Source: Thermodesulfovibrionia bacterium
Lineage (GTDB): Bacteria > Nitrospirota > Thermodesulfovibrionia > UBA6902
Direction: 5' to 3'
DNA: 58,066 nucleotides
NCBI GenBank assembly: GCA_945786855.1
Contig: CALZGI010000254.1
Span: 1-58,066, forward strand
Part shown: one piece after another, positions 8,015 through 17,200 of the stretch
Layout: each line of letters starts with the position of its first letter
How positions within the stretch are numbered: the stretch's first letter is position 1
The notes under the pieces: generated by a model
Databases searched by the model: none
What the model was told of the DNA's origin: nothing
What the model saw: the letters and a program-made list of their open reading frames with translations, nothing else
Program-made: the position numbers and the translations under genes

Positions 8015-8367
8015 TGGACCATTTTACAAATCCCCGGAATGTGGGTGAAATGCCCGATGCCGACGGAGTAGGACAGGAAGGAAACCCCGTGTGCGGTGAC
8101 GCAATGAAGATATTCATCAAGGTCAAGGATGATGTGATTACCGATGTTAAATTCCAGACCTTCGGATGCGGTGCTGCAATCGCAGTCTCCAGCATGGTCA
8201 CCGAAGTAGCAAAGGGCATGACCCTTGAAGAAGCATCGAAGATAACAAAGGCATCTCTTGCCGAGGCCCTCGACGGACTGCCTCCGCAGAAAATGCACTG
8301 CTCCAACCTCGGAGCCGATGCATTGCAAAAAGCAATAGCGGACTACAAGTCCAAACAGGGAAAATAG
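7996..8367 (+). CDS. iscU: Fe-S cluster scaffold protein IscU/NifU-type
   Basis: A 123-residue scaffold protein. ATG 7996 is chosen because GGAGG lies just upstream and because MYSEKVMDHFTNPRNVG is the standard family start. The three cluster-ligand cysteines are present at 33 (PVCGD), 58 (FGCGA) and 102 (HCSNL), with the conserved Asp35. It builds [2Fe-2S] clusters from iron and sulfur supplied by a cysteine desulfurase. The gene overlaps the end of the NifS-like gene by 19 bases, so the two are translationally coupled. No HscA/HscB, ferredoxin or IscA follows, so this is a minimal Rrf2-TusA-NifS-IscU unit. A long GC-rich inverted repeat lies just after the stop. Confidence 0.9.
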   Translation: MYSEKVMDHFTNPRNVGEMPDADGVGQEGNPVCGDAMKIFIKVKDDVITDVKFQTFGCGAAIAVSSMVTEVAKGMTLEEASKITKASLAEALDGLPPQKMHCSNLGADALQKAIADYKSKQGK

Positions 8368-8377
8368 AGCATGAACC

Positions 8378-8414
8378 GCCGGTCCGCATCACGGCCGCCG
8401 TGCAGCGGACCGGC
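8378..8414. terminator. strong inverted repeat after iscU
   Basis: Ten-base perfect arms (GCCGGTCCGC at 8378-8387 and GCGGACCGGC at 8405-8414), with a further CACGGC/GCCGTG stem inside. It lies between iscU and mqnD and has no T-run, so it may be a hairpin that blocks 3' decay or a factor-assisted terminator rather than a classic intrinsic one. Confidence 0.5.
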
Positions 8415-8472
8415 ATATTCATTTCCAACTTCTTCTTCATCCCACAACCACTGATACATTATTGATATACTT

Positions 8473-9342
8473 ATGCCCATGAACAACCTGACCCTTGGCT
8501 ATTCCCCCTGCCCCAACGACACCTTTATTTTTTACGCCATGGTCCATGGTAAAATTGAGTCCGAAGCACTGAATTTCCATGAAATCCTCCTCGATGTAGA
8601 GACTTTGAATCAGAAAGCGCTGAAGGGCGAACTCGATATAACAAAAATCTCCTATCATGCCTTCGGCCACCTGCGGAACAATTATTGCCTGCTCAGGTCA
8701 GGAGGCGCCCTTGGACGGGGGTGCGGACCTCTCGTTATTTCGAAGAATGAATCCACCATGGAGGAACTGCGTGTTAAGAAAATTGCCGTCCCCGGGAAAA
8801 TGACCACTGCATATATGCTCCTGCAGCTTTATGATAGAGCTTTCAGCGGTCAGCTCTCAGCGGTCAGCTCTCAACAGCAGATCATTGAAATGCCCTTTCA
8901 TGAAATCATGGAGTCAGTTGCGAAAGGCGCAGTCGATGCAGGATTGATAATCCATGAAAGCCGGTTCACCTACCCTTCGTATGGATTAAGGAAAATATTA
9001 GACCTCGGAGAGTGGTGGGAAAAAGAGACAGGGCTGCCCATTCCCCTCGGGGGTATTATTGCAAAGAGATCACTCGGTGAAGATTTAATCAGGCAGATAG
9101 ATAACATTCTAAGACTGAGCATTGAGTATGCCTTCTCCAATCGAACAGAACCACTCAGCTACATAAAAGATCATTCTCAGGAACTCTCAGAACAGGTAAT
9201 TCGGGAACACATTAAACTTTACGTGAACGACTTTTCTCTTGATATCGGTGAAGAAGGGGAAATGGCAATTCAGGAATTTCTTTCGAGGACAGAAGAGGCA
9301 GGGTTAATCCCGAAATCAGAGATGCCCTTTCTCTGCCATTAA
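8473..9342 (+). CDS. mqnD: 1,4-dihydroxy-6-naphthoate synthase
   Basis: A 289-residue MqnD-family enzyme of the futalosine menaquinone pathway, which converts cyclic dehypoxanthine futalosine to 1,4-dihydroxy-6-naphthoate in the cytoplasm. The signature YSPCPNDTFIF near the N-terminus, the TKISYHAFG region and DAGLIIHESRFTY support the call. It implies menaquinone-based anaerobic respiration. Residues around 124-133 (SGQLSAVSSQ) are an insertion relative to the family, encoded by a 14-base tandem repeat that also occurs in intergenic DNA near the tRNA gene. The reading frame stays open, so the enzyme is probably functional. ATG 8473 or 8479 could be the start; neither has a good ribosome site. 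Confidence 0.85.
   Translation: MPMNNLTLGYSPCPNDTFIFYAMVHGKIESEALNFHEILLDVETLNQKALKGELDITKISYHAFGHLRNNYCLLRSGGALGRGCGPLVISKNESTMEELRVKKIAVPGKMTTAYMLLQLYDRAFSGQLSAVSSQQQIIEMPFHEIMESVAKGAVDAGLIIHESRFTYPSYGLRKILDLGEWWEKETGLPIPLGGIIAKRSLGEDLIRQIDNILRLSIEYAFSNRTEPLSYIKDHSQELSEQVIREHIKLYVNDFSLDIGEEGEMAIQEFLSRTEEAGLIPKSEMPFLCH
8844..8871. repeat. two tandem 14-bp units inside mqnD
   Basis: CAGCGGTCAGCTCT occurs twice back to back. Thirteen of the 14 bases occur again at 18498-18510, in a palindromic intergenic element. This indicates that repeat DNA invaded mqnD in frame. Confidence 0.75.
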
Positions 9343-9343
9343 T

Positions 9344-9366
9344 ATATCGAGGTTCAACCTCGATAT
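9344..9366. terminator. 23-bp near-perfect palindrome after mqnD
   Basis: Eleven-base arms (ATATCGAGGTT and AACCTCGATAT) around one base begin one base after the mqnD stop codon. There is no T-run. It could terminate mqnD transcription or serve as an operator upstream of the ppx promoter. Confidence 0.45.
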
Positions 9367-9416
9367 GAAAAACCGCCATAGAGTCCGGGATATTTCTAAA
9401 ATATTGACAGGCTGGT

Positions 9417-9422
9417 TATAAT
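9417..9422 (+). promoter_or_regulatory. -10 box abutting the ppx start codon
   Basis: A perfect TATAAT ends six bases before the ATG at 9429, so the predicted +1 is the A of the ATG (leaderless). The -35 region is weak. Confidence 0.45.
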
Positions 9423-9428
9423 CTCACT

Positions 9429-10382
9429 ATGAAAAACAGAAAACTGGCGGCCATCGATATCGGGACCAACACCTTCAGGCTGCTTATTGCTGAGGTCTGT
9501 CATCATCCCCTTCAAAACACCTATTCTATAAATGAAATCCATTCTGAAAGAGTGATAACGAGACTGGGGGAAGGGATTCACGACGGCAGAAATCTCAGTC
9601 GGGAAGCAATGGACAGGAGCATCAAAGCCCTCAGGAAATTCTGTCAGGCTATTGCATTTAAGGATGTTTATAAAGTATCTGCCATTGCAACAAGTGCCCT
9701 GCGAGAAGCTGAAAACAGTGATTATTTCCTGGGAGAGGTAAAAAAAGTAACAGAACTCCCCATAGAGATTATCAGCGGACAGAGGGAAGCGGAGGTAACG
9801 GCAGCGGGAATGTTTCTGGACATGACTGTCCCGGAAAAAGCCTTCATGATAGACATCGGGGGAGGCAGCACAGAACTTATTTATGCAATAAAGGGATCAC
9901 CGGAGCGTGTCCGAAGCCTGAACACCGGCGTGGTGCATCTGGCGGGCAAATACATGAGCTCTGACCCTCCAGATCGTGAGAATCTCGATAGAATGGAACA
10001 GGAAATCCTCCGAAGTATTCATGGTTCTTATCAATCATTCAGGGATTACTTTTCAAATGACACTGTTATGATAGGCACGGCGGGTACGGTTACATCGCTT
10101 GCTGCCATGTCGCAAAACCTGAGGGAATTTGATCACAGAAAAATCCATAATTTCCTGCTTCCCATTCATGCTGTAAAAAATATATTCACCACGATTTCAT
10201 CTCTATCCTCAAAGGAGAGAGCAGAACACATACCTTTCGAGCTGTCACGGCTTGACATAATAGTGCCGGGAACACTTATACTTTCTACGTTAATGGAGAC
10301 CTTCGGTTTTGCGGAAATTAGAGTCAGCAATTATGGCTTGCGGGAAGGGATACTGATTGAGCTCTTTAAGGGATTGAAATAA
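9429..10382 (+). CDS. Ppx/GppA exopolyphosphatase / pppGpp phosphatase family protein
   Basis: A 317-residue protein of the Ppx/GppA family in the ASKHA fold. Phosphate-binding motifs are present: AIDIGTNTFRLLIAE at the N-terminus, SGQREAE in the middle and MIDIGGGSTELIY. It covers the two catalytic ASKHA domains only and lacks the long C-terminal HD domain of E. coli Ppx, as is common in other phyla. The likely role is hydrolysis of polyphosphate and/or pppGpp; the sequence alone does not separate these. A TATAAT box six bases before the ATG and the lack of a ribosome site suggest a leaderless transcript. The acetyltransferase gene follows 25 bases later. Confidence 0.85.
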   Translation: MKNRKLAAIDIGTNTFRLLIAEVCHHPLQNTYSINEIHSERVITRLGEGIHDGRNLSREAMDRSIKALRKFCQAIAFKDVYKVSAIATSALREAENSDYFLGEVKKVTELPIEIISGQREAEVTAAGMFLDMTVPEKAFMIDIGGGSTELIYAIKGSPERVRSLNTGVVHLAGKYMSSDPPDRENLDRMEQEILRSIHGSYQSFRDYFSNDTVMIGTAGTVTSLAAMSQNLREFDHRKIHNFLLPIHAVKNIFTTISSLSSKERAEHIPFELSRLDIIVPGTLILSTLMETFGFAEIRVSNYGLREGILIELFKGLK

Positions 10383-10407
10383 CAGGAACTCAGAAATTGA
10401 CAACCAT

Positions 10408-10872
10408 ATGAGCATACAAATCAGAAAAGCATCCATGAGCAACGCAAAGGCGATACACTCTCTCGTGAACAAGTTCGCAAAAAGGGATGATATGCTCCCC
10501 CGCTCACTGAACGATATTTACGAGAATATTCGTGATTTTTTTATCTGTAACCATGACAACCGGCTTATTGCTATTGCATCCCTGCATATTGTGTGGGAAA
10601 ATCTCGCCGAAATCAGGTCCATCGCGGTCTCAAGAAAACATCAGGGACAGGGAATTGGCGGGAAACTCGTGAAGCACTGCCTGAAAGAAGCAAAAAGTCT
10701 CGGCATCGGGAAAGTCTTTGCACTTACCTATCATCCTGATTATTTCAGGCGGCTCGGTTTTGAAAATATTGACAAAAATGAACTGCCCCACAAAATCTGG
10801 GGAGATTGTCTCAATTGCCACAAGTTCCCTGACTGCGATGAAGTTGCCGTTATGAAACTACTTAAGAAATAA
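10408..10872 (+). CDS. GNAT N-acetyltransferase, short N-acetylglutamate synthase type
   Basis: A 154-residue single-domain GNAT enzyme. The acetyl-CoA loop (RKHQGQGIGGKLV) and the pattern VFALTYHPDYFRRLGF...K.ELP.KIW.DC..C..FP.CDEVAV match the short ArgA-like N-acetylglutamate synthases that lack the amino-acid-kinase domain. It probably makes N-acetylglutamate, the first step of arginine synthesis. Met30-Leu-Pro-Arg-Ser in the first third is typical of this subgroup. An AGGAA site lies upstream. It follows ppx/gppA closely and converges with the SurA-like gene. I am confident of the fold and fairly confident of the substrate. Confidence 0.75.
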   Translation: MSIQIRKASMSNAKAIHSLVNKFAKRDDMLPRSLNDIYENIRDFFICNHDNRLIAIASLHIVWENLAEIRSIAVSRKHQGQGIGGKLVKHCLKEAKSLGIGKVFALTYHPDYFRRLGFENIDKNELPHKIWGDCLNCHKFPDCDEVAVMKLLKK

Positions 10873-10927
10873 GCATGTATCTATTTGTTTTTACTGCTTA
10901 TTATTCCCAAACCATTTAAAGGGAACT

Positions 10928-11467
10928 TTACTCATCGGCCGCTAACTGAACACTGATGTATGCCTTCTTTCTCAGCTCTTCCATAAATGTATGGAGTTTA
11001 GTGTTTAACTCTTTTTCGATCAGTTTTTTTTCTATCTCATCCCTGACATCGTACAGCTCTTTCCCGTCATAGAGTTCCCTGTTCCAGTGGTAATAATATT
11101 CTATGTCTTCCTGACGTATGTGTATAAATGCCTTGATTCTTCTGTCAATAAACTCCCTGATGACTGTCCTGTTGTTCCTGTTATTTCTGGGTTGATAATC
11201 AGCATCGCCAATCCTGAAACGCTTTGCCTCTATCAGCAGCAGCATACTGCTGATCATTCCATTCAGGACTTCTTCCTCAGACACAGCAGGGTTTGATTCC
11301 CGGGCTGTTCGAAAGGTCTCCTGAAATTCAGTGAGCAGTATTACCTCGTCATTTACAACCGCAACTATTCGTTCCAGAACTTCCCCGCGGGACTCAGGTG
11401 TAACGAGCAGACTGCAGGCAAGGAAAATAAAAGCGATCAGAGCTTTATCTGTGAATGTACGTATCAT
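10928..11467 (-). CDS. SurA N-terminal domain protein without a PPIase domain
   Basis: A 179-residue exported protein. A signal peptide (about residues 1-28) is followed by the typical SurA/PrsA chaperone start (ERIVAVVNDEVILLTEFQ), a helical segment and a C-terminal helical region (RDEIEKKLIEKELNTKLHTFMEELRKKAYISVQL) that matches the end of SurA-type chaperones. The parvulin peptidyl-prolyl isomerase domains that normally lie between these parts are absent. It should act in the periplasm as a chaperone for outer-membrane proteins. That fits its position 17 bases downstream of the BamA-type gene and in one run with tamB. It may be a natural short form rather than a truncation, because both ends are intact. 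Confidence 0.7.
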   Translation of the reverse strand: MIRTFTDKALIAFIFLACSLLVTPESRGEVLERIVAVVNDEVILLTEFQETFRTARESNPAVSEEEVLNGMISSMLLLIEAKRFRIGDADYQPRNNRNNRTVIREFIDRRIKAFIHIRQEDIEYYYHWNRELYDGKELYDVRDEIEKKLIEKELNTKLHTFMEELRKKAYISVQLAADE

Positions 11468-11484
11468 AGCCCACCTTCAGGAGG

Positions 11485-14220
11485 CTAAAATGCATGCCCA
11501 AAGCTGAAATGCACCTCTCCCGAACTCTCACCCTCCTCCTTGTTCATTTTGTGTCCATAGTCTATTCTGATGGGACCGACAGGAGTTCTGTACCTTAATC
11601 CCGCACCTGCCGTGTACTTTAATTCGTCTTCCACGTCATCAAAGGTCTGCCAGACATTTCCCGCATCAACAAATGCGACAAGACCGAAACCTTTCTTCAG
11701 AGAAAAACGCAGTTCCCAGTTCAGAAGGGCCAAAACGTTTCCTCCTGTCGGGTCGCCGTTTTCACCCTTCGGCCCAAGAGCATCATTTTTATAGCCCCTC
11801 ACTGAACTTCGTCCTCCGAGAAAAAACCTTTCAATAAGCGGAAGCTCTTTCGTGTCAAATCCGTGTGCTGCACCTCCCCTGAGGGAAAAGGCAAATACAA
11901 CGGGTTTCATCAACTGAAAAAACCAGGAACTCTGAAAATTCCCCTTGATGAATTCCGTCTCCGACAGGAATGCCTGTGAAGCATACTTTACCACTATGCC
12001 GTGAAGAGACCCCGACAGGGGATCAAAAGGGTTGTCCCGCGTATCATAAAACAGAGACGGCGACACACTTCCGATACCCAGTGTCCCTGTGTCTTCCTTG
12101 CTTAATATGACATCCTCCTCTACGTCTTTTGTATCGGTAAAGGAATACTCATAATCCAGTCCAGCTTTCAGCCCTTTGGCAATTTCCTTCTCAATTCCTA
12201 CGATCAGGCTCTGCTTGTCTAATTTGTAAAGCACGTCTCTCGTCTCAATATTAATTGATCTGCGGTTTTCCCTGATCAGGAATATTTTGAGCGGAATATC
12301 ATCCATGTTAAAGAGCCAGGGCTCCCTGAAACTGAATATAAATTTCTTTTCTACTTCGCTGATTTCCGTGCGAAAGCCCGCTTCTCTGTCGTACCCGCCG
12401 ATGTTCCGGTACTTTATGTCAAAGGACCCCCTGAACCCTTCATAATCACCATATCCGGCAGTCACTTCCACTGACCCCGCCTTTGCTTCCTTTAACGTCA
12501 CCAGCATGTCTTTTACAATTTCACCGTTGCGTTCATTCCCCGGCTCCAGAGCTTCAATCGATACCTCGTTAAATATACCGAGCTTGTAGAGATGCCGTTT
12601 GATGTTTGTTATTTCTTCACTGTTAAAGGGATCTCCTTCTTCAATGGTAAATTCACGAAAGATGATCTTGGCCTTGGTCCTCTGGTTACCGCGGAGGATA
12701 ATTTTTCCAACGATGGCACGCCTGTTCTCGGTTACCTTGAAGGTAATAAAAGCACTTTTCCCTTCTATCCTGCTGTCTACAGCAACGACAGCATCAAGAA
12801 AACCGTACCGCCGGTAGTAAGAAATCAGTCTGTGCCGAGCATCACCGATATCAAGTGAATTATAGGGGGATCCCTCGTGCAGTTCAATCGCTTCCAGAAT
12901 TTGAGATGTCAAAATCAGCACATTTCCTTCAATACTGATTTTTTGCATTGTGGTCTTCGTCCCTTCAGACATTACATATTCAAGGTTTATTTCCCTGCCG
13001 TCATCGGAAAACTCTTTCCTTATGTCCAGGACATCCGCCTGCAGATAGCCGAGAGCATTGTAAAATCTTCTCAGTGTATCCCTGCTTTCATCAAGCCGGT
13101 TAGCATTGAAAGGTTTCTTTTCTTTCAGAGGAATAATTTTTTTTACACTTTCCGGGTTTATGGTAATGCCCGAAAAACTGACGCCCTTCAAAAGGACCTT
13201 TTCCCCCTCAAAAATAACAAAGGTAACCCTTACGGTCTCTTCATCCTGAACAAGACCGGCAGCTGACTCTGCATTATAAAATCCTCTGCTGATGTACAGC
13301 CGTTTTATCCGGTCTGATGTTTCTGCTACCAGTTCATCCGTCACTTCTCCATTTTCAATAAAGGTCAGCTCCCCCTTTAGTTTATTTGTGCTGAGAGCAG
13401 AGTTATTCTTGAATTGCACTTCGACCCTGAGGCCGGGATAAACTGGAATTGTAAGCTCCCCTTCGCTAAAATGCCAGGGGCCGACCAGAGGATTAAAGTA
13501 ATTCTCTTTTTTGTAATGTTCCTCTATTTTCTTTATACTCTGATCAGCCTTATCCCGGTCAAAAACACTGTTTTCATTCAGAGCAACGAGGCGTCTCATT
13601 GCTTCGGGAATGATTATTTTTTTTACAATAAGCGCCTGTCCTTCTTCTACCTCAACTGTTATATTGACACTGGAATTCATCATGTCTTCATCAACGAATA
13701 TTTCTATTTCCGCATCAGGGTATCCCTTCCTCTGGAAAAATTTCATAAGGTCAACGCGGGCACTGTTTATGTATTCTTTTCTGTAAAGCTCCCCTTGTTG
13801 ATAATAAAAATTATTCCTGACTTCTTTCCTGCTTATTTTCTGGTTTCCCCTCACATCAATCATGTTGACAATGAGAATTTCCCTGACGCGGTAAATCAAT
13901 CGTATCCCGTCGTCATATTCTTCCGAGACTGCCTGTATATCCTGAAATATTCCCTTCTTAAAAGCCCTCCTGATTCCCGCCTTCAATTTTTCACGGTCAA
14001 GCCTTTCTCCAATGTTAAGGCTCAGCAGGTCAATGAGTTCACCCTCCTCCAGCCTCGTTAAGCCCCTGACTTCAATATCCTTGATGATCTTTCCTGCAGG
14101 AGATGCATAGAGTAGAAATGGTGCGGAAAAATTAAAAATAAGAAGAAGTGACAGGAGACAGGGAACTCTGCGCATGAGCAGCAGTGTGTCATGTATCACT
14201 TCCTGTTTCCAGTTTTTCAT
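11485..14220 (-). CDS. BamA/TamA-family outer-membrane assembly protein
   Basis: An Omp85-family protein of 911 residues. After a signal peptide there are six, perhaps seven, POTRA-like repeats, each marked by an I-x-V/I-x-G-N-like strand (for example IKDIEVRGL, VNMIDVRGNQK, LKGVSFSGI, QKISIEGNV, GKIILRGNQR). The membrane barrel spans about residues 570-911. It has the L6 signature SSVRGYKND and ends in phenylalanine (FSFGHAF), the signal for outer-membrane insertion. BamA has five POTRA domains and TamA three, so this is longer than either. The stop of the upstream tamB gene lies four bases before ATG 14220, and TTG 14223 is an alternative start. Together with TamB it may form an inner-to-outer-membrane assembly complex. 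Confidence 0.85.
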   Translation of the reverse strand: MKNWKQEVIHDTLLLMRRVPCLLSLLLIFNFSAPFLLYASPAGKIIKDIEVRGLTRLEEGELIDLLSLNIGERLDREKLKAGIRRAFKKGIFQDIQAVSEEYDDGIRLIYRVREILIVNMIDVRGNQKISRKEVRNNFYYQQGELYRKEYINSARVDLMKFFQRKGYPDAEIEIFVDEDMMNSSVNITVEVEEGQALIVKKIIIPEAMRRLVALNENSVFDRDKADQSIKKIEEHYKKENYFNPLVGPWHFSEGELTIPVYPGLRVEVQFKNNSALSTNKLKGELTFIENGEVTDELVAETSDRIKRLYISRGFYNAESAAGLVQDEETVRVTFVIFEGEKVLLKGVSFSGITINPESVKKIIPLKEKKPFNANRLDESRDTLRRFYNALGYLQADVLDIRKEFSDDGREINLEYVMSEGTKTTMQKISIEGNVLILTSQILEAIELHEGSPYNSLDIGDARHRLISYYRRYGFLDAVVAVDSRIEGKSAFITFKVTENRRAIVGKIILRGNQRTKAKIIFREFTIEEGDPFNSEEITNIKRHLYKLGIFNEVSIEALEPGNERNGEIVKDMLVTLKEAKAGSVEVTAGYGDYEGFRGSFDIKYRNIGGYDREAGFRTEISEVEKKFIFSFREPWLFNMDDIPLKIFLIRENRRSINIETRDVLYKLDKQSLIVGIEKEIAKGLKAGLDYEYSFTDTKDVEEDVILSKEDTGTLGIGSVSPSLFYDTRDNPFDPLSGSLHGIVVKYASQAFLSETEFIKGNFQSSWFFQLMKPVVFAFSLRGGAAHGFDTKELPLIERFFLGGRSSVRGYKNDALGPKGENGDPTGGNVLALLNWELRFSLKKGFGLVAFVDAGNVWQTFDDVEDELKYTAGAGLRYRTPVGPIRIDYGHKMNKEEGESSGEVHFSFGHAF

Positions 14221-14223
14221 CAA

Positions 14224-17200
14224 TTATTTAAATTCAAAGCGGTATTTCAAATCCACGCCGGCACTGCCGATTTCATTTCGTGATCCCACAACAGAAATAT
14301 TTCTGTCTACCTTGTATTCAAGCTTGATTACGTCCTCTTCTGCCGTTCCGATAGCGGATGAATAGGTGACAAAGAGCTTGTCCTCAAACAAGCGCTTCCC
14401 TATCGTCACCTTTGGAACAAAGGCCCCCTCTGTTGTTGTGTGCGGTTCGATTTCAAATCTCTCAAAGCCGGTAACGTATTTAAATTCCTCTTCAACGGTA
14501 TCCTGCAGCCCCCCCGTCAACATCGCTGCAGCTTCACCGGCAGCAATTCCGCTGTCAATTCCCTGCCTGTCCTTCCCGGTCTGGCCCACAGTAAGCAGTG
14601 CCAGTATCTCTGTTTCTTCCAGAGGAGGGTCTGAAAAAAGCGACAGGGTAAAATTATCCATTGTCCCGTCGAGTATGAGCCTGACGTAATAGTCCCCAAT
14701 GTAGGAATCGGCCAGAATATGAAAAAAGGGAGTAATGTTTGCAGTGTCAACAAAGTCTACGCTGCTGCCTTCCCGTATCTCAAATTCATTACTCCTGAAA
14801 TAGACCGTCCCTTCATCTGCCTCTATCCTTCCGAGAAGACCCTTCTTGTCAAGGGTCCCTACGAGATTCAGTGCAATTTCGACCTGCGTCCGCGCAATGT
14901 TGTTATCGACGGTTATGTTTTCGCCCCCCCTCACATGCACATTTACTTTAGTACCCGCAAGAAACTCGGGATAATTGTTTTCTTCCTCCTTTATTTCCCT
15001 GAGACCGAGCAGCCAACTCTTCCATTCAGTCCTCTTCGTGTATCTGGCCTTCAGGATATCAATATTTCCCGTTAACACCGAACCTTTTGAAGAAGTCTCG
15101 TAAAAAAGTTCTCCGGCAAGAGACGTATTCAGTCCTTCCACAGGCTTAATTTTTATTTCTTCAATATCAGCTGACATGAAGAATCTTTTCAGGGACAGAT
15201 GATCAAGATAAGCGGCCCCGGACATGACAACAGACCCCCCAGCAAATTTTGAGTTTACCGATTCAAAAACAATCCGGTCTTTCTTCAGATAAAATGTTCC
15301 TGCAACAGGACCGATTGTGTACGCAAAGTCTGACAGAGTTCCCGTTGCATCGATTATATTTACTTCACCGTTCATTTCAGGGTTCTCCCACTGACCGTCA
15401 AGATCAATGCCGAATTGCCCCCTTCCTCTCAGGGAATCAATATTGTCATTCAGGGCCCTCAAGGGAGCAATATCAAGGTTACCGTCCATACGCAGGTCGT
15501 AGCTTTCATAAAGCTTCACCATGCCAGATGTTTTCCAATCAGCATTCTTACCGCTCATGGAAAGTGAATTGACGGTAAGCACATTATCGGCAAGTTGAAC
15601 ATCAATAGCTTCCCGGTTTGTAAAATTATACCCGTACAAAGACACTGATCCCGAGGGAAATAAGGCCTTTGCAGAAACAGCGTCCCCCTGTCCCTCAAGC
15701 TTGACACTGCCCTGCAGAGAAAGGGAAAAATCCTCGGGCACTTCTTTCATATAGCCCTCGAGAAGGAAATCGTATCTGCCCTCTTTGAATGCAGCATCCA
15801 CATCCCATGGGATGTTACCCCTGAAAAAGGCATGAGCGTCCGCAGTAATAAGGCCATCAATGAAACTTCCGCTGGCATTGAGTTTCCGGTCTTTCAGCGT
15901 CCCGGTAATTTCCCCCTCTCCGGCCTGTACGCCCCTTAACGAGCTTTCAGTGATATTCGCTGAAAACTTCAGATCAGGATTGTCTATCGACCCATTTCCG
16001 CTTATGTCAAGATCAAACAGGACATCAACAGGGCAGTCATTATAGTTCGGGAACTCCGACAAACGCATATTTTTCACGGCTGCCGTTATATTAAAGTCCT
16101 TATTGAAATATAAAGTCCCTGTCGTCTCGAGGTTCGTTTTATCCCTTTCGGCTTTTAATGACCTGAATTCAATTTCTTCAGGTCGAAGAATATAATCAAC
16201 GGATATTGTATCAACCTTCTCTCCATATATTTCACTGTCATTGAGTACCAGATCACCAGTACTGATAAATTCATCGAAATCACCTTCAAAGGAGGCCAGA
16301 CCGCTGATCAGGCCTGATACGGGAATCTCTCTGAATGCATTTTTAATGTAGGGAGAAATATCAACATTCATTAGTTCAGCCTTCACCCGGTAGAAGGGGC
16401 TCCTGAATGTAAAAAGCTCTTCAGATTCCCTGAAATCTATGGTGCCTGAAAGTGTGTATGAAGCATCATCCTGATAAATGACCATCGGATTTACAGACAG
16501 AAAACTGATTCTGTACTCCACTTCCGCATGGGCTGAACTGAACTGCATACCCTCTACGCTCCCCGCTTCCGCTTCTGCTGTCCCCACGATGAACGGGTCG
16601 GCAGCAGGACCTGTTGCAACGCCTGCAAAACTCAAAGGCCCCTGCAGCTCTGTATAGTAGGGAGATGTTAAATCTTCAGCATCCACAGTAGAGAGATCAA
16701 GACTCAGGTTCAGGGCTTCTTCTTCAAGATCAATCATACCGTCAATAAACAGATCTGAACGTGATGTGGAGAGAACAGTATCATAAAGCCAGAGGGTATC
16801 TCCTCTCAACATCAGGTCAGTCTTTGCTGATATCAGTCGCTCCAGAACATCCCCCTCTCCCGGGACAGTATTTTGATAACGAAGATCAGCGCTTAAATCA
16901 ATCCCATTTCTCTCATCATGGCTGAGTTCAACAACTCCGTCAATCTTTCCCTCTGGAAAAGGTGGTTCCCATTGTATGTACTGAAAAAACCGGGGACTGT
17001 TTATATTGCTGATCGAGGCAGCAACACCAAAATCTCCTTCAGGAATCACAATATGGGCCTTTCCTGCCATATTCCCGCCAAAGGTATGTGCTGTAACTCC
17101 GCTCAGAGAAAATTTCTTGTTTTTGTACTTCACCGCTCCTTCTGCATCATCAATTGGCAGGGTGTCAAACATTCCATGCTCCAGCCTCCCTGTGCCCTTA

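Noticed and set aside
13414-14061. 215-codon plus-strand ORF within the Omp85 gene
   Set aside because: Antisense shadow; no ribosome site and no domain pattern.
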